DNA of 64,000 nucleotides from Pseudomonadota bacterium (GTDB lineage Bacteria; Pseudomonadota; Alphaproteobacteria; Sphingomonadales; Sphingomonadaceae). Positions 43,974 to 53,376 of the stretch are shown piece by piece (the stretch's first letter is position 1; the number at the start of each line of letters is the position of its first letter). Location of the stretch: positions 12,629 to 76,628 of the forward strand of contig JAEWZX010000032.1 of assembly GCA_023394965.1 (NCBI GenBank). Reading direction: 5' to 3'. The notes under the pieces are model-generated. The model searched no databases. It was not told the DNA's origin and saw only the letters and a program-made list of their open reading frames with translations. Position numbers and translations under genes: made by a program.

Positions 43974-45047
43974 ATGAGCGCCGTAAATTCTGCAGAACCT
44001 TTTCTTCTTCACGACAGACGCCTTGAGCCTGGAACACAGGCGGCTGTCGAAATCCCGGTCAGCCAGCAGGTCACCGGCCTGAACTCCGCCCTCGCCCTGC
44101 GCGTGATGCATGGTGTGCGGCGGGGGCCGTGCGTTTTCGTGAGCGGTGCGATCCATGGTGACGAAATCATCGGTACAGCCGTTATCCAGCATCTCATTGA
44201 ACGTCTTTCACCCGATATGCTGGCGGGAACGATCATCTTCGCGCCCGCCGTAAATATCTACGGTCTGGTCGCACATAGCCGCTATCTGCCGGACCGCCGC
44301 GATCTCAACCGCAGCTTTCCCGGCGCGGAGCATGGCAGCCTGGCGGCTCAACTGGCACATTGCTTTCTCACGAATGTGATCGATCGCTGCTCGCTGGGCA
44401 TCGACATCCATTCGGCGGCTGTACACCGATACAATCTTCCCCAGATCCGCATTGCATCGGGCAGTTCGTATCTGTCGGAGCTGGCAATGGCATTCGGCGC
44501 CCCGATCATCATCGAAAGTCCATTGCGCCCCGGTTCGATGAGGGCGCTAGCCCATGACCGCGAAACACCCATGCTGTTGCTGGAAGCTGGCGAAGCGCTC
44601 CGCTTCGACAGTTTTTCGATCGACGTCGGCGTGGCGGGCATTGTACGCGTGCTGGCCCACATCGGAATGATCGAAGCGGACGATGGGCTTTCTGATGTCC
44701 ACGTTCCGCTGCGATCCAACCGGTCGAACTGGGTACGGGCTCCCCGCGGGGGCATCACCCGCCGCATCCGCAAATCGGGGGACATCGTGCGACAGGGCGA
44801 TCCGCTGGCATCCATCGGCGGGCTTTTCGGCGAAGATCGCATGGATCTGGTCAGCCCCTTGGATGGCGTCATCATCGGACATGCCACCCTCCCGATCGTC
44901 AATCAGGGCGATGCCCTGTTTCATATCGCCGAAGTCGACGCGCTAGATCACGCGGGCGATCATGCTGACAGCATCGTGGAAGCGCTGGCGGTCAGTAATC
45001 CGCCGTTCGTAGCCACACCCTTGCTCGACGAAGATGAAGTGCTTTAA
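43974..45047 (+). CDS. Succinylglutamate desuccinylase/aspartoacylase-family deacylase
   Basis: 357 residues of the M14-like AstE/ASPA family. Zinc ligands are visible in AIHGDEIIG (His ~61, Glu ~64) and LGIDIHSAA (His ~145), with the catalytic region LLEAGEALRFD. The C-terminal ~90 residues look like a lipoyl/biotinyl-like beta domain (IRKSGDIVRQGDPLASIGG), which occurs in this subfamily. It probably removes an acyl group from an amino acid; the substrate is open. The TTG start at 43896 is possible but weak. The gene overlaps dapA convergently by 4 bp. Confidence 0.85.
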   Translation: MSAVNSAEPFLLHDRRLEPGTQAAVEIPVSQQVTGLNSALALRVMHGVRRGPCVFVSGAIHGDEIIGTAVIQHLIERLSPDMLAGTIIFAPAVNIYGLVAHSRYLPDRRDLNRSFPGAEHGSLAAQLAHCFLTNVIDRCSLGIDIHSAAVHRYNLPQIRIASGSSYLSELAMAFGAPIIIESPLRPGSMRALAHDRETPMLLLEAGEALRFDSFSIDVGVAGIVRVLAHIGMIEADDGLSDVHVPLRSNRSNWVRAPRGGITRRIRKSGDIVRQGDPLASIGGLFGEDRMDLVSPLDGVIIGHATLPIVNQGDALFHIAEVDALDHAGDHADSIVEALAVSNPPFVATPLLDEDEVL

Positions 45048-45925
45048 ATCAGGCCCGCAAATTCGAGCGCTTCGTCCACGGCTTTGCGGCTCGCTTCGCT
45101 GGCGCTGCACAGCGGCAGGCGAACATCGGGCGAAAACCAGTCATGCACACGGCTGAGCGCATATTTCACAGGTGCCGGGCTGGCATCCGAGAACATCGCA
45201 TAATGCAAGGGAAACAGCCGGTCATTAAGCTCGCGCGCCTTGACGAGGTCGTTTGCCGCAATCGCATCCTGAAATTCAGAACACAGCGCAGGGGCAACAT
45301 TGGCGGTCACCGAAATGCAGCCCGAACCGCCCGCCGCCGAATGCGGCAGCCACAGTTCGTCATTGCCCGATAGCTGACAGAATTCGCGACCTATGCCCAT
45401 GCGATGGTCCGCAACGCGCGAAAGATCGCCACTCGCATCCTTGATGGCGACGATCCGATCGGGGTGCTTGCGGACCAGTTCGACGACCGTTTCATCCTCG
45501 ATATCCGTCACCGTGCGGCCGGGAACGTTGTAAAGGACGATCGGCAAATCGCTGTTTTCTGCAAGAAAACTGAAATGGGCGATCAGGCCGGCCTGGCTTG
45601 GCCGATTGTAATAGGGCGCAACGCACAGCCCCGCCGCAGCGCCTGCCTTTTTGGAAAACTGCATATGCAGCAGCGCATTGCGGGTGTCGTTGGACCCGCA
45701 CCCTGCGATCACCGGCACACGGCCGGCGGCCTGTTCGATACAGACTTCGATGACGCGGTGATGTTCCGCATTCGACAGGGTCGATGCCTCACCCGTCGTT
45801 CCGCAGGGAACCAGTCCCTTGCTGCCATTCTCTATCTGCCAGTCGACCAGCTTGCGAAAAGCGGCTTCATCGAACGACCCGTCGCGAAAAGGAGTCGCCA
45901 GAGCGGGAATCGAGCCTGAGAACAT
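45044..45925 (-). CDS. dapA: 4-Hydroxy-tetrahydrodipicolinate synthase
   Basis: 293 residues of a class I aldolase. The Schiff-base Lys is in IVAIKDASG (K162), the catalytic Tyr is Y132 in LYNVPGRT, and a Thr-Thr pair is in CGTTGEAST (about 41-49). It condenses pyruvate and aspartate semialdehyde in lysine/diaminopimelate synthesis. It is divergent from the lytic transglycosylase; the 95-bp gap holds both promoters. Confidence 0.96.
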   Translation of the reverse strand: MFSGSIPALATPFRDGSFDEAAFRKLVDWQIENGSKGLVPCGTTGEASTLSNAEHHRVIEVCIEQAAGRVPVIAGCGSNDTRNALLHMQFSKKAGAAAGLCVAPYYNRPSQAGLIAHFSFLAENSDLPIVLYNVPGRTVTDIEDETVVELVRKHPDRIVAIKDASGDLSRVADHRMGIGREFCQLSGNDELWLPHSAAGGSGCISVTANVAPALCSEFQDAIAANDLVKARELNDRLFPLHYAMFSDASPAPVKYALSRVHDWFSPDVRLPLCSASEASRKAVDEALEFAGLI

Positions 45926-46020
45926 TTACGTAAGTCCCACGTTAGAGGTATGAAACAGGGCAATTTTCGGCGGTTCGCGCCATAATTCATTCAGCGCCTG
46001 ATAAGGAGGGGCCGGGCACT

Positions 46021-47964
46021 ATGTCCAGCATGGGCAGAAAAACAGTTTTCACATTCGCACTCATGCTTGGCTCTTCGCTGGCATTCCCCTCAATCTCTCA
46101 GGCGCAGGACAATGCGCGCACCAGCATGGTTGCACGGCAGCCCGGCAACATGGACCAGGCCGTTGGCCAGTGGGAATATCTGACAAGCCAGCAGAACCTG
46201 CCATTTTCGTCTTACGCCGGCTTCGTCTCCAGCTATCCGGATTTTCCCAAGCAGGAATTGCTGCAGCGGCGTGCCGAAGCAGCGCTTGATCGCGAAGCCC
46301 CTTCACCACAGGCGCTGGTTGCTTTCTTCGACCGACATCCGCCGCTGACGAACAGCGGCAAGGCGCGCTATGCGCTGGCCCTTGCCTCGCTCAACCGACC
46401 GGAAGCGATCGACGTCGCGCGCGATGCGTGGCGTGGCGGCACCATGAGCGGCCCGTCGGAACTCTATATGCAGGGCCTGTTCGGCAGCCGTTTTGCCCCT
46501 GAAGATCAGGATGCGCGGATGGATGCGCTGCTGTGGCAGAGCGATTACGAAGCAGCGTCGCGCCATATCGTGCGCGTCTCGCCCGCTTATCGCCCGACAG
46601 CCCAGGCCCGACTTGCCATGCTGCAGGGCAGCACCCCGGCGCAGGCGGGTGTGCCAGTGCCTGCCGGTGCCATGAACGATGCGGGCTATGTCTACAATCT
46701 GACGCGGCACTATCGCACTTCCGGGCAGCCTTACGAAGCCGTGAACCTGCTTTCCACGCGGGCACCGTTTTCGGCGCCTGCGTTCGATGGCACCCAGTTC
46801 GTGACCGAAGCCCTGGCCGTGGCCAAGAGCGCTGGCACGTCCCAGGCCGTCAGCATCGCCTCGAAGATCGACGATGTGTTCTCCCCCGGCACCGATATTT
46901 CGGACCAGTCCTTCACCCTGCGGGACAAATATACCGATCTGATGTGGCTCGGCGGCACCAAGGCGCTGTGGTCGCTGGGGGACGGGGCGCAGGCAGCGCC
47001 GCTGTTCTATCGGTACGGCACCGCCGCCAAGACACCGCTCACCCGGTCGAAAGGGTTTTACTGGGCCGGTCGCGCCGCAGCGCGGGCCGGTGACCGTAGC
47101 GGGGCCCAGCGGTACTGGGAAATGGCGGCGGAATATCCCGATTGGTATTATGGCCAGCTCGCCCTGAAGGAACTGGGCCGCCCGATGCCGTCCTTTGCGG
47201 CTGTTCCCACCCCCAATTCGGCAGAGCGGGCCGCCTTCGAAGCCGATCCGCTGACCGGTGCGCTGCGGGCGATTTCCCGCAATCGCCGCGACTGGCGGAC
47301 GGAGCGGGCCTTTTTCGAAGCGATTGCCGAAAAAGCCGATACGCCTGGCGAAATGGCACTTGTCGGCCAGTTCGCGCGCGACACCGGGATGGACGAGCTG
47401 GCGGTTGTCGCCGGGCTTGTGGCTGGCGAACATGGCTTCAAGGGCTTCGAACGCCTGGGCTATCCCACCGTCCAGACCCATTCGGGTGCCAACTGGACCA
47501 TGGTCCACGCCATCGCCCGGCAGGAAAGCGAATTCGATCGCAATCGCGTCAGCCATGCCGGCGCGCGCGGGATGATGCAGCTGATGCCCGGAACCGCGCG
47601 GGAAGAAGCGGGCAAGATCGGGGTGAACTACATGTCCGCCGATCTGACTGCGAACCCGGCGTATAACATTCGCCTCGGCGATGCGCACTTCGCGCGGCTG
47701 ATGGATCGTTATGGCGGGGCCTACCCGCTGGCCATCGCGGCGTATAATGCCGGGCCGGGACGGGTTAACCAGTGGCTTGCAGCCAATGGCGATCCGCGCA
47801 ACGGTTCGGTCGACTGGGTGACCTGGATCGAACAGATCCCGGCCAATTTCGAAACGCGCTATTACGTGATGCGCGTGATCGGCAACGCCGTCAGCTACGC
47901 CAATATGCACCCGGACAAATCGGCCAGCTACGAACGCGATATCGGCAATTACCTGCGCCGCTGA
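46021..47964 (+). CDS. Soluble lytic murein transglycosylase (Slt70-like)
   Basis: 647 residues. A signal peptide (about 1-29, SQAQ) is followed by a long alpha-helical superhelix (about 60-470) and a C-terminal goose-lysozyme-like SLT domain. That domain starts HAIARQESEFDRNRVSHAGARGMMQLMPGTA (catalytic Glu ~503) and continues with PLAIAAYNAGPGRV. It cleaves peptidoglycan in the periplasm, releasing 1,6-anhydro muropeptides. It is likely co-transcribed with the greB-like gene, 24 bp downstream. Confidence 0.95.
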   Translation: MSSMGRKTVFTFALMLGSSLAFPSISQAQDNARTSMVARQPGNMDQAVGQWEYLTSQQNLPFSSYAGFVSSYPDFPKQELLQRRAEAALDREAPSPQALVAFFDRHPPLTNSGKARYALALASLNRPEAIDVARDAWRGGTMSGPSELYMQGLFGSRFAPEDQDARMDALLWQSDYEAASRHIVRVSPAYRPTAQARLAMLQGSTPAQAGVPVPAGAMNDAGYVYNLTRHYRTSGQPYEAVNLLSTRAPFSAPAFDGTQFVTEALAVAKSAGTSQAVSIASKIDDVFSPGTDISDQSFTLRDKYTDLMWLGGTKALWSLGDGAQAAPLFYRYGTAAKTPLTRSKGFYWAGRAAARAGDRSGAQRYWEMAAEYPDWYYGQLALKELGRPMPSFAAVPTPNSAERAAFEADPLTGALRAISRNRRDWRTERAFFEAIAEKADTPGEMALVGQFARDTGMDELAVVAGLVAGEHGFKGFERLGYPTVQTHSGANWTMVHAIARQESEFDRNRVSHAGARGMMQLMPGTAREEAGKIGVNYMSADLTANPAYNIRLGDAHFARLMDRYGGAYPLAIAAYNAGPGRVNQWLAANGDPRNGSVDWVTWIEQIPANFETRYYVMRVIGNAVSYANMHPDKSASYERDIGNYLRR

Positions 47965-47987
47965 TTTGCGCTAGGGGCGCAAGCCTC

Positions 47988-48467
47988 ATGCAGCCGAAAT
48001 CGAATCCCGTCACGCCCGCAGGCTATGCCGCGATGAAGGAACGCTACGACCATCTTCTTGGGACCGAGCGGCCGGAAATCGTGGAGATAGTCAGCTGGGC
48101 GGCGGGCAATGGCGACCGCAGCGAAAACGGCGATTATCTCTATGGCCGCAAGCGCATGCGTGAAATCGATCGCGAGCTGGCCCATCTTTCCCGGCGGCTG
48201 AAAGCCGCCCGCGTGATCGATCCGGTGGAACAGCCCGACAAATCGCGCGCCTTTTTCGGGGCGACCGTCACACTGGCCGACGAAGACGACAATGAAAGAA
48301 CCGTCACGCTGGTGGGCGATGACGAACAGGATGCCAGCGCCGGCCGGATCGGCTGGTCTTCCCCGCTCGCCCGCGCGCTCAAGGGAGCGGCTGTGGGGGA
48401 TCTGCGCAACGTCACCCTTCCCGGCGGCGCCAAGGAATGGGAAATCACTGCCATCGCCTATGCGTAG
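47988..48467 (+). CDS. greB: GreA/GreB-family transcription elongation factor (GreB-like)
   Basis: 159 residues, the usual length. The N-terminal coiled coil (about 5-80) contains the tip motif GDRSENGDYLYGRKRMREID with the acidic residues that coordinate Mg2+ in the RNA polymerase active site. The C-terminal FKBP-like domain ends SSPLARALKGAAVGDLRNVTLPGG. It rescues backtracked RNA polymerase by stimulating transcript cleavage. It starts 24 bp after the transglycosylase and overlaps the next gene by 8 bp. Confidence 0.93.
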   Translation: MQPKSNPVTPAGYAAMKERYDHLLGTERPEIVEIVSWAAGNGDRSENGDYLYGRKRMREIDRELAHLSRRLKAARVIDPVEQPDKSRAFFGATVTLADEDDNERTVTLVGDDEQDASAGRIGWSSPLARALKGAAVGDLRNVTLPGGAKEWEITAIAYA

Positions 48468-48942
48468 GCTGGCCCTCCTCTGCGCCCTGCTGCTGGCGGC
48501 CCCGCTGTCGGCCAGGGACAGCCTTGGCGTCTTTTCCGATTGGGGCGCGTTCCGCGATCCGGCGGTTCCGCGCTGCTATGCCATTGCTATGCCTGCCCCC
48601 ACCAAGGCCCGGCGGGATTTCCAGCCTTTCGCCACCATCGGCACCTGGCCGAAGAAGAGGCTGCGCGGGCAGGTTCATTTCCGCCTGTCGCGCGAACTGT
48701 CGCCGCGGTCGGGCACGGTGCTGGCGATCGGCGGCAAGAGCTTTACGCTGAGCGGCGGCGGGGCCGATGCCTGGGCGCAGGATCGCAAGATGGACGCGGC
48801 CATCTTGGCCGCCATGCGGTCCGCCAGCCGGATGACAATTCGCGCCACCGACAGCAGCGGGCGGCGCTTTTCCAACACTTATTCGCTGTCGGGCGCGGCC
48901 ACGGCGATGGATGCCGCCACCCTCGCCTGCTCTTCCCGCTGA
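48460..48942 (+). CDS. Secreted invasion-associated-locus-B (IalB)-like small protein
   Basis: 160 residues with a signal peptide (about 1-18, ending LSA). A compact domain starts SLGVFSDWGAFRDPAVPRCYA and continues with RLSRELSPRSGTVLAIGGKSFTL, suggesting the IalB family common in alphaproteobacteria. Two Cys residues (CY and the final LACSSR) may form a disulfide. It starts inside the greB end (8-bp overlap), followed by a strong bidirectional terminator. Function is unknown; the family name comes from a Bartonella invasion locus and says little here. Confidence 0.7.
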   Translation: MRRLALLCALLLAAPLSARDSLGVFSDWGAFRDPAVPRCYAIAMPAPTKARRDFQPFATIGTWPKKRLRGQVHFRLSRELSPRSGTVLAIGGKSFTLSGGGADAWAQDRKMDAAILAAMRSASRMTIRATDSSGRRFSNTYSLSGAATAMDAATLACSSR

Positions 48943-48952
48943 CCACAAAAAA

Positions 48953-48978
48953 GGCCGGGGAGCTTGTGCTCCCCGGCC
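48953..48978. terminator. Bidirectional rho-independent terminator
   Basis: A perfect 11-bp GC stem, GGCCGGGGAGC with GCTCCCCGGCC, loop TTGT, an A-run on the left and CGTTTTT on the right. It lies between the end of the IalB-like gene and the end of the convergent outer-membrane protein, so it serves both. Confidence 0.92.
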
Positions 48979-49000
48979 CGTTTTTCAACGCTGCATTCGC

Positions 49001-49666
49001 TTAGAAGCGCATGCCCACGCCAGCCATCACCTGGTGACGGTCGAGATCGACGTCGAAGTTGCTGCTGGTCGCACCATCGGGGAATTCGATGTTCGCTTCG
49101 CTGTAGTTCGAATAACGATATTCGAGATTCATGAAGGTGTTGGAATTGATCGCATATTCAAGACCAGCACCTGCGCGCCAGCCGTCAAGCTTGAAATCGC
49201 GGTCCGTTTCGGTCGTGCCATCGCTGCTGAGAATGTTCAGCTTGGCGTTGGTGTAACCGCCCTTGGCATAAAGCAGCACGTCGGGGGCCACCTTGGCACC
49301 GGCACGAACACCGATGTAGAGATCGCGGCCGGCATCGACTTCACCGAAGCCGAAACCTTCGAAATCACCATTGTTGAAGTCGGTCTTCGCGGTCGAGTCC
49401 GTATATTCGCCTTCGACACCGACGACTGCGCCGCCGAGATCGACGTCGTAACCGAGGGTTACACCATAGGCGAGGCCGTCGATCGACTGATCGTTGTTGT
49501 TCGCATCGTTGTCGTCGTCGACGCTGCTACCAGCCTTCACGGCATCGTAACCGGCCGTAACGCCAACGCGGAAACCGTCGAACTGGCTGTCGGTGCTCTG
49601 CGCCATGGCCGGGGCCGACATTGCGGCGATCGAACCTGCGACCAGAAGGGCTGTTGTCTTTTTCAT
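49001..49666 (-). CDS. Outer-membrane beta-barrel protein (OmpW/Omp25-type porin family)
   Basis: 221 residues. A signal peptide (about 1-22, APAMA) precedes a barrel of about eight strands with alternating aromatic residues. A Gly/Asp/Asn-rich loop (DDDNDANNNDQSIDG, about 50-64) follows the first strands, and the C-terminal HQVMAGVGMRF ends in Phe, the BAM signal. It resembles the Omp25/Omp31 family of alphaproteobacterial surface barrels. It probably anchors or protects the outer membrane; transport is not established. It is monocistronic: its own promoter lies in the 49667-49953 gap and the terminator is at 48953-48978. Confidence 0.9.
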   Translation of the reverse strand: MKKTTALLVAGSIAAMSAPAMAQSTDSQFDGFRVGVTAGYDAVKAGSSVDDDNDANNNDQSIDGLAYGVTLGYDVDLGGAVVGVEGEYTDSTAKTDFNNGDFEGFGFGEVDAGRDLYIGVRAGAKVAPDVLLYAKGGYTNAKLNILSSDGTTETDRDFKLDGWRAGAGLEYAINSNTFMNLEYRYSNYSEANIEFPDGATSSNFDVDLDRHQVMAGVGMRF

Positions 49667-49953
49667 TGTATACTCCGTTATTACCCACGATTTTGCATCG
49701 CGTGGACTGAGAAAACGGAACCATGGCCCTGTGGTTTCATTAACCTGTCACAACAAGAATGTGTGGCATTAGAGACACAATATTACCGACGATCCGTGCG
49801 CTGCGAGCGGCAAAACGGTGGAATTTCAGGGAACGCGACCAATGGCCGATAAAGATCGACGGATTACCGGAACCCGCCCGTCATTCCGCAGTTTTATCGC
49901 GCCGCTCTTCAATCTGGCCAAATAGCCCTGCGGCGCCTATATGCGCGGTTCCC

Positions 49954-51201
49954 ATGACCCATACTACACTCATGAGCATCCCCGGGCAGGTAGACCCGGT
50001 CCCCGTCGCGCGCGACATAACGCCCCGCGAAGACGGCCGCGTTGATCTGATCGGTTTGCCGAAAGACCGTATCCGCGAACTCTTCGGCGAAGCCGGGCTC
50101 GATGCAAAGCAGGCCAAACTGCGTGCCAAGCAGGTCTTCCACTGGCTCTATCATCGCGGCGTAACCGATTTCGAAGCGATGACCGATATCGCCAAGACCA
50201 TGCGCCCCTGGCTGACGGAACGGTTCTATATCGGCCGTCCCGATGTGGTGGAGGCACAGCATTCCACCGACGGCACCCGCAAATGGCTGCTCAGAACTTC
50301 CGACGGCCACGAATTCGAAATGGTGTTCATTCCGGATGCCGACCGGGGCACGCTGTGCGTATCCAGTCAGGTCGGGTGCACACTGAACTGCCGTTTCTGC
50401 CACACGGGAACCATGCGTCTGGTGCGCAACCTCACGCCGGGCGAAATCGTCGGCCAGGTCATGCTGGCGCGCGACGCGCTGGGGGAATGGCCCAAGGGGT
50501 CGATGGCCGGGCTGGATGCCGAAGAAGACAGCGCGGAATACCGGTCCGACGGTCGCCTGCTCACCAATATCGTGATGATGGGCATGGGCGAACCGCTGTA
50601 TAATTTCGACAATGTCAAAGGCGCCCTGAAGCTGGTGATGGATGGCGAAGGGCTGGCGCTGTCCAAGCGGCGGATCACCCTGTCCACCAGCGGCGTAGTT
50701 CCGGCGATGGAACGCTGCGGCGAAGAAATCGGGGTGAACCTTGCCGTGTCGCTTCACGCGGTGACCAAGGAAATCCGCGACGAAATCGTACCGCTGAACA
50801 AGAAATACGGCATTGAAGAACTGCTGGAAGCCTGCGCCGCCTATCCGGGTGCCAGCAATGCGCGCCGCATCACCTTCGAATATGTCATGCTGAAGGACAA
50901 GAACGACACGGACGAACATGCGCACGAGCTCGTCCGCCTGCTGAAGCATTACAAGCTGCCGGCCAAGGTCAACCTGATCCCCTTCAATCCCTGGCCCGGC
51001 GCGCCTTACGAATGTTCGACACCGGAACGGGTCAGGCGCTTTTCCGAAATCGTGTTCGAAAACGGCATCAGCGCCCCGGTTCGCACACCGCGCGGCCGCG
51101 ATATCGATGCCGCCTGCGGCCAGCTCAAGACCGCCGCCGAAAAGAAAAGCCGCGCCCAGCGCGACCGCGAAGCCGCGGAAGCCGCCGAAGCAGCGGCATA
51201 A
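49954..51201 (+). CDS. rlmN: 23S rRNA/tRNA adenine C2-methyltransferase RlmN
   Basis: 415 residues of a radical SAM enzyme. The CxxxCxxC cluster is in CTLNCRFCHTGTM (about 145-157), and the family N-terminal domain and conserved GMGEPLYNFDNV are present. It methylates A2503 of 23S rRNA and A37 of tRNAs. The ATG at 49954 is chosen because the family N-terminus starts near SIPGQVDPVPVAR; an ATG at 49972 is nearly as good. The Lys/Arg/Ala-rich C-terminus (KKSRAQRDREAAEAAEAAA) is typical of sphingomonad versions. Confidence 0.95.
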   Translation: MTHTTLMSIPGQVDPVPVARDITPREDGRVDLIGLPKDRIRELFGEAGLDAKQAKLRAKQVFHWLYHRGVTDFEAMTDIAKTMRPWLTERFYIGRPDVVEAQHSTDGTRKWLLRTSDGHEFEMVFIPDADRGTLCVSSQVGCTLNCRFCHTGTMRLVRNLTPGEIVGQVMLARDALGEWPKGSMAGLDAEEDSAEYRSDGRLLTNIVMMGMGEPLYNFDNVKGALKLVMDGEGLALSKRRITLSTSGVVPAMERCGEEIGVNLAVSLHAVTKEIRDEIVPLNKKYGIEELLEACAAYPGASNARRITFEYVMLKDKNDTDEHAHELVRLLKHYKLPAKVNLIPFNPWPGAPYECSTPERVRRFSEIVFENGISAPVRTPRGRDIDAACGQLKTAAEKKSRAQRDREAAEAAEAAA

Positions 51202-51263
51202 GCGAAGGGGTTCGGTTGCGATCGGTCAGCGGGGTTGATCGCACAGGCGGCAGGTGACATACT

Positions 51264-52271
51264 GTGGTAACACACCAAGGGAGTATGCCATTGTCTTATA
51301 TCAAAGCCGTCGTCACCGCTCTTAGTCTGGCAGTAGCCGTTCCTGGGGCGGCAGAATCCGGCCCACAGGTCGCGCCCAGCGAAGTTATGGTGGGTGATGC
51401 GCTGCCATATGCGTTCTTCGCGACGCCGGAAGGTGAAGGTCCGTTCCCTGCCGTCATCGTACTCGGCGGTAGCGAAGGCGGAGATTTCGGCTCGCGCGGA
51501 TCGGCTCCCCTGTTTCTCGAACAGGGATATGCGGTGCTTGGCCTGCCATATTACTCGCCCGGATATCTGCCCGCCGAAAGGCAACTGCCCGACCTGCCGG
51601 AAGCTTTCGATTCCATCCCGCTGGAAAAGCTGGAAATTGCCCGGGACTGGTTGCGCCAGCGTGACGATATCATGGAAAACGGTATCGGCCTCTACGGCGT
51701 TTCCAAAGGTGCGGAATTCGTGCTGGCCGGAGCCAGCCGGATCGATGGCTTTGCCGCCGTGGTCGCCATCGTGCCAAGCGACGTCATCTGGGAAGGCTGG
51801 GGTCCGAACGCCAAACCGGGCGAAGTCAGCAGCTTTTCCTGGGACGGCAAGGCCCTGCCCTTCGTCCCCTATCTGGGCATGGAAGAAGAATTCAAGAAAT
51901 ACGCCATCCCCGGTGCCACGGTGCGGCTGCGCACACCGCAGGATGCCGGGCGTCGCGCCAATCCCGGGCACGTTCCGGCGGCGCGCATCCGGGTGGAAAA
52001 TATCGACGAACCCGTCCTCGTAGCTGGCGGTGATGCGGACGATGTCTGGAATTCGGGCGCGATGGCGCAAAACATATCGGAACGCCGGGCCGAAGCGGGC
52101 GGTCTGGAAACAGTCGCCCTGATCTATCCCGGCGCGAGCCATGCCCTGTCCGGTAATGGCGTGCAGCGCACCGAAGGCGAATTCCGCTATGACGAAGCCA
52201 CACTGAAAGCCCAGCAGGAAATATGGCCGGCCACCCTCGCCTTTCTGGCTCGACACCTGAAAGGCGAATGA
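51264..52271 (+). CDS. BAAT/dienelactone-hydrolase-like esterase, secreted
   Basis: 335 residues. The signal peptide (about 12-31, ending GAAES) precedes an alpha/beta hydrolase. The nucleophile Ser is in YGVSKGAEF (about 148), the loop FGSRGS follows VIVLGGSEGGDF, and the C-terminal His is in GASHAL. The organisation matches acyl-CoA thioester hydrolase/BAAT C-terminal proteins, which act on acyl-CoA or esters. The GTG at 51264 has AGGTGA 8 bp upstream; an ATG at 51285 also exists. It stands alone with a 62-bp gap to rlmN. The substrate is unknown. Confidence 0.82.
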   Translation: MVTHQGSMPLSYIKAVVTALSLAVAVPGAAESGPQVAPSEVMVGDALPYAFFATPEGEGPFPAVIVLGGSEGGDFGSRGSAPLFLEQGYAVLGLPYYSPGYLPAERQLPDLPEAFDSIPLEKLEIARDWLRQRDDIMENGIGLYGVSKGAEFVLAGASRIDGFAAVVAIVPSDVIWEGWGPNAKPGEVSSFSWDGKALPFVPYLGMEEEFKKYAIPGATVRLRTPQDAGRRANPGHVPAARIRVENIDEPVLVAGGDADDVWNSGAMAQNISERRAEAGGLETVALIYPGASHALSGNGVQRTEGEFRYDEATLKAQQEIWPATLAFLARHLKGE

Positions 52272-52593
52272 GCGCCGATCCGGCCACGATCGCGCCGACG
52301 GTTTCGCGATCGAAGACGCGGAAATCTATCCCGGCAAGGCTGCCGATGGAACCCAGCGCGACTGGATTGCCCTGATGGTAAAACGCCCAATTTGGTCGCC
52401 ATCGTAATCCGGCGCTTTCCTACATGCGTTGCATGTGCTGAAACGGGGCCATGGCACTCTGTTACCCTCTGAAAACCGCGCATCCCGGCCGGTTTGCGCG
52501 GGGTGACTTTTTTATGCCCTGGACAGTGGTCCATGTGGTCCATGTCTCTGGTCGCGCCGACATGGACCGGGTCGCAAAAGTGGGAGAATTGGC
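52272..52593. other. Intergenic region before the MOSC gene
   Basis: 322 bases with no supportable gene. At about 52297-52410 a plus-strand frame reads DGFAIEDAEIYPGKAADGT with a coding-like composition and then stops; it has no start and may be a remnant. An unusual doublet of CATGTGGTCCATGTCTCTGG-like words appears at 52530-52555. I see no hairpin with a T-run. Confidence 0.3.
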
Positions 52594-53244
52594 ATGACGA
52601 TTCGGGTGGAGGCGCTGTGCACTGGCCTGCCCGCGCCCTTCAACGGCGCGGAACTCAGCGCGATCGACAAGCGGCCTGTCGACGGCCCGGTGATGATCCG
52701 CAGTTTCGGCCTGGAAGGGGATATGGTCGCCGATACGAAGCATCACGGCGGGGAAGACATGGCGGTCCATCACTATCCCCACGATCACTATGGCGGTTGG
52801 GGTGTGTGGCTCGGCGGTGGTCATGGCCTTCTGTCGCGCCCTGCCGCCTTCGGCGAAAACGTCCATGCTACGGGGCTGGTGGAAACGGATGTCCATATCG
52901 GCGACCGGTTCCGCCTCGGCAATGCACTGCTGGAAGTCAGCCAGCCGCGCAAACCCTGCTGGAAGATCGATCATCGCTTCGGCCACAAGGGCATGGTCGC
53001 CCGGATCGTGAAGCAACACAATTGCGGCTGGTATTACCGCGTGATCGAAGAAGGAAGCGCACAGGCCGGCGATATGCTGGAACGGGTGGAAACCGGGTAT
53101 CGCGACTGGACCGTCGCCCGGCTGTTTTCCAAATTCTACGATCCCGCGCACCGGGCAAACGCGGCGCAATGGCGGGAAATCGCGGCGCTGGAAAAGCTCT
53201 CGCCCAAGCTTCGCGATCAGGCGCGCACTGCCGCGGAGCGATAG
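52594..53244 (+). CDS. MOSC-domain protein (YiiM-like)
   Basis: 216 residues. A YiiM-type MOSC domain carries the DKRPVDGPV and GLEGDMVADTKHHGG motifs, the conserved VHHY near the middle and the C-x-K-type Cys in PRKPCWKIDHRFG (about 126). YiiM reduces N-hydroxylated compounds with Moco in some bacteria, which suits the window's Moco genes. It is complete, with no signal peptide, so cytoplasmic. The ATG is the second of the frame and has GGAG upstream. Confidence 0.88.
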   Translation: MTIRVEALCTGLPAPFNGAELSAIDKRPVDGPVMIRSFGLEGDMVADTKHHGGEDMAVHHYPHDHYGGWGVWLGGGHGLLSRPAAFGENVHATGLVETDVHIGDRFRLGNALLEVSQPRKPCWKIDHRFGHKGMVARIVKQHNCGWYYRVIEEGSAQAGDMLERVETGYRDWTVARLFSKFYDPAHRANAAQWREIAALEKLSPKLRDQARTAAER

Positions 53245-53376
53245 CGTTTCATCTCTCTGCAAACCCCGTTCATCGCTATTTTCGGATGAGGAACATCTGT
53301 TAATCTGAGGTTGTGGACCCCGTCAGCACTGTGCCCGTTAACCAGTCAAATCGATAGCAAAAATGAGGCACCAAAG

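Noticed and set aside
46303..47910. 535-codon minus-strand frame antisense to the transglycosylase
   Set aside because: The transglycosylase has a complete SLT domain; the opposite frame has no motif.
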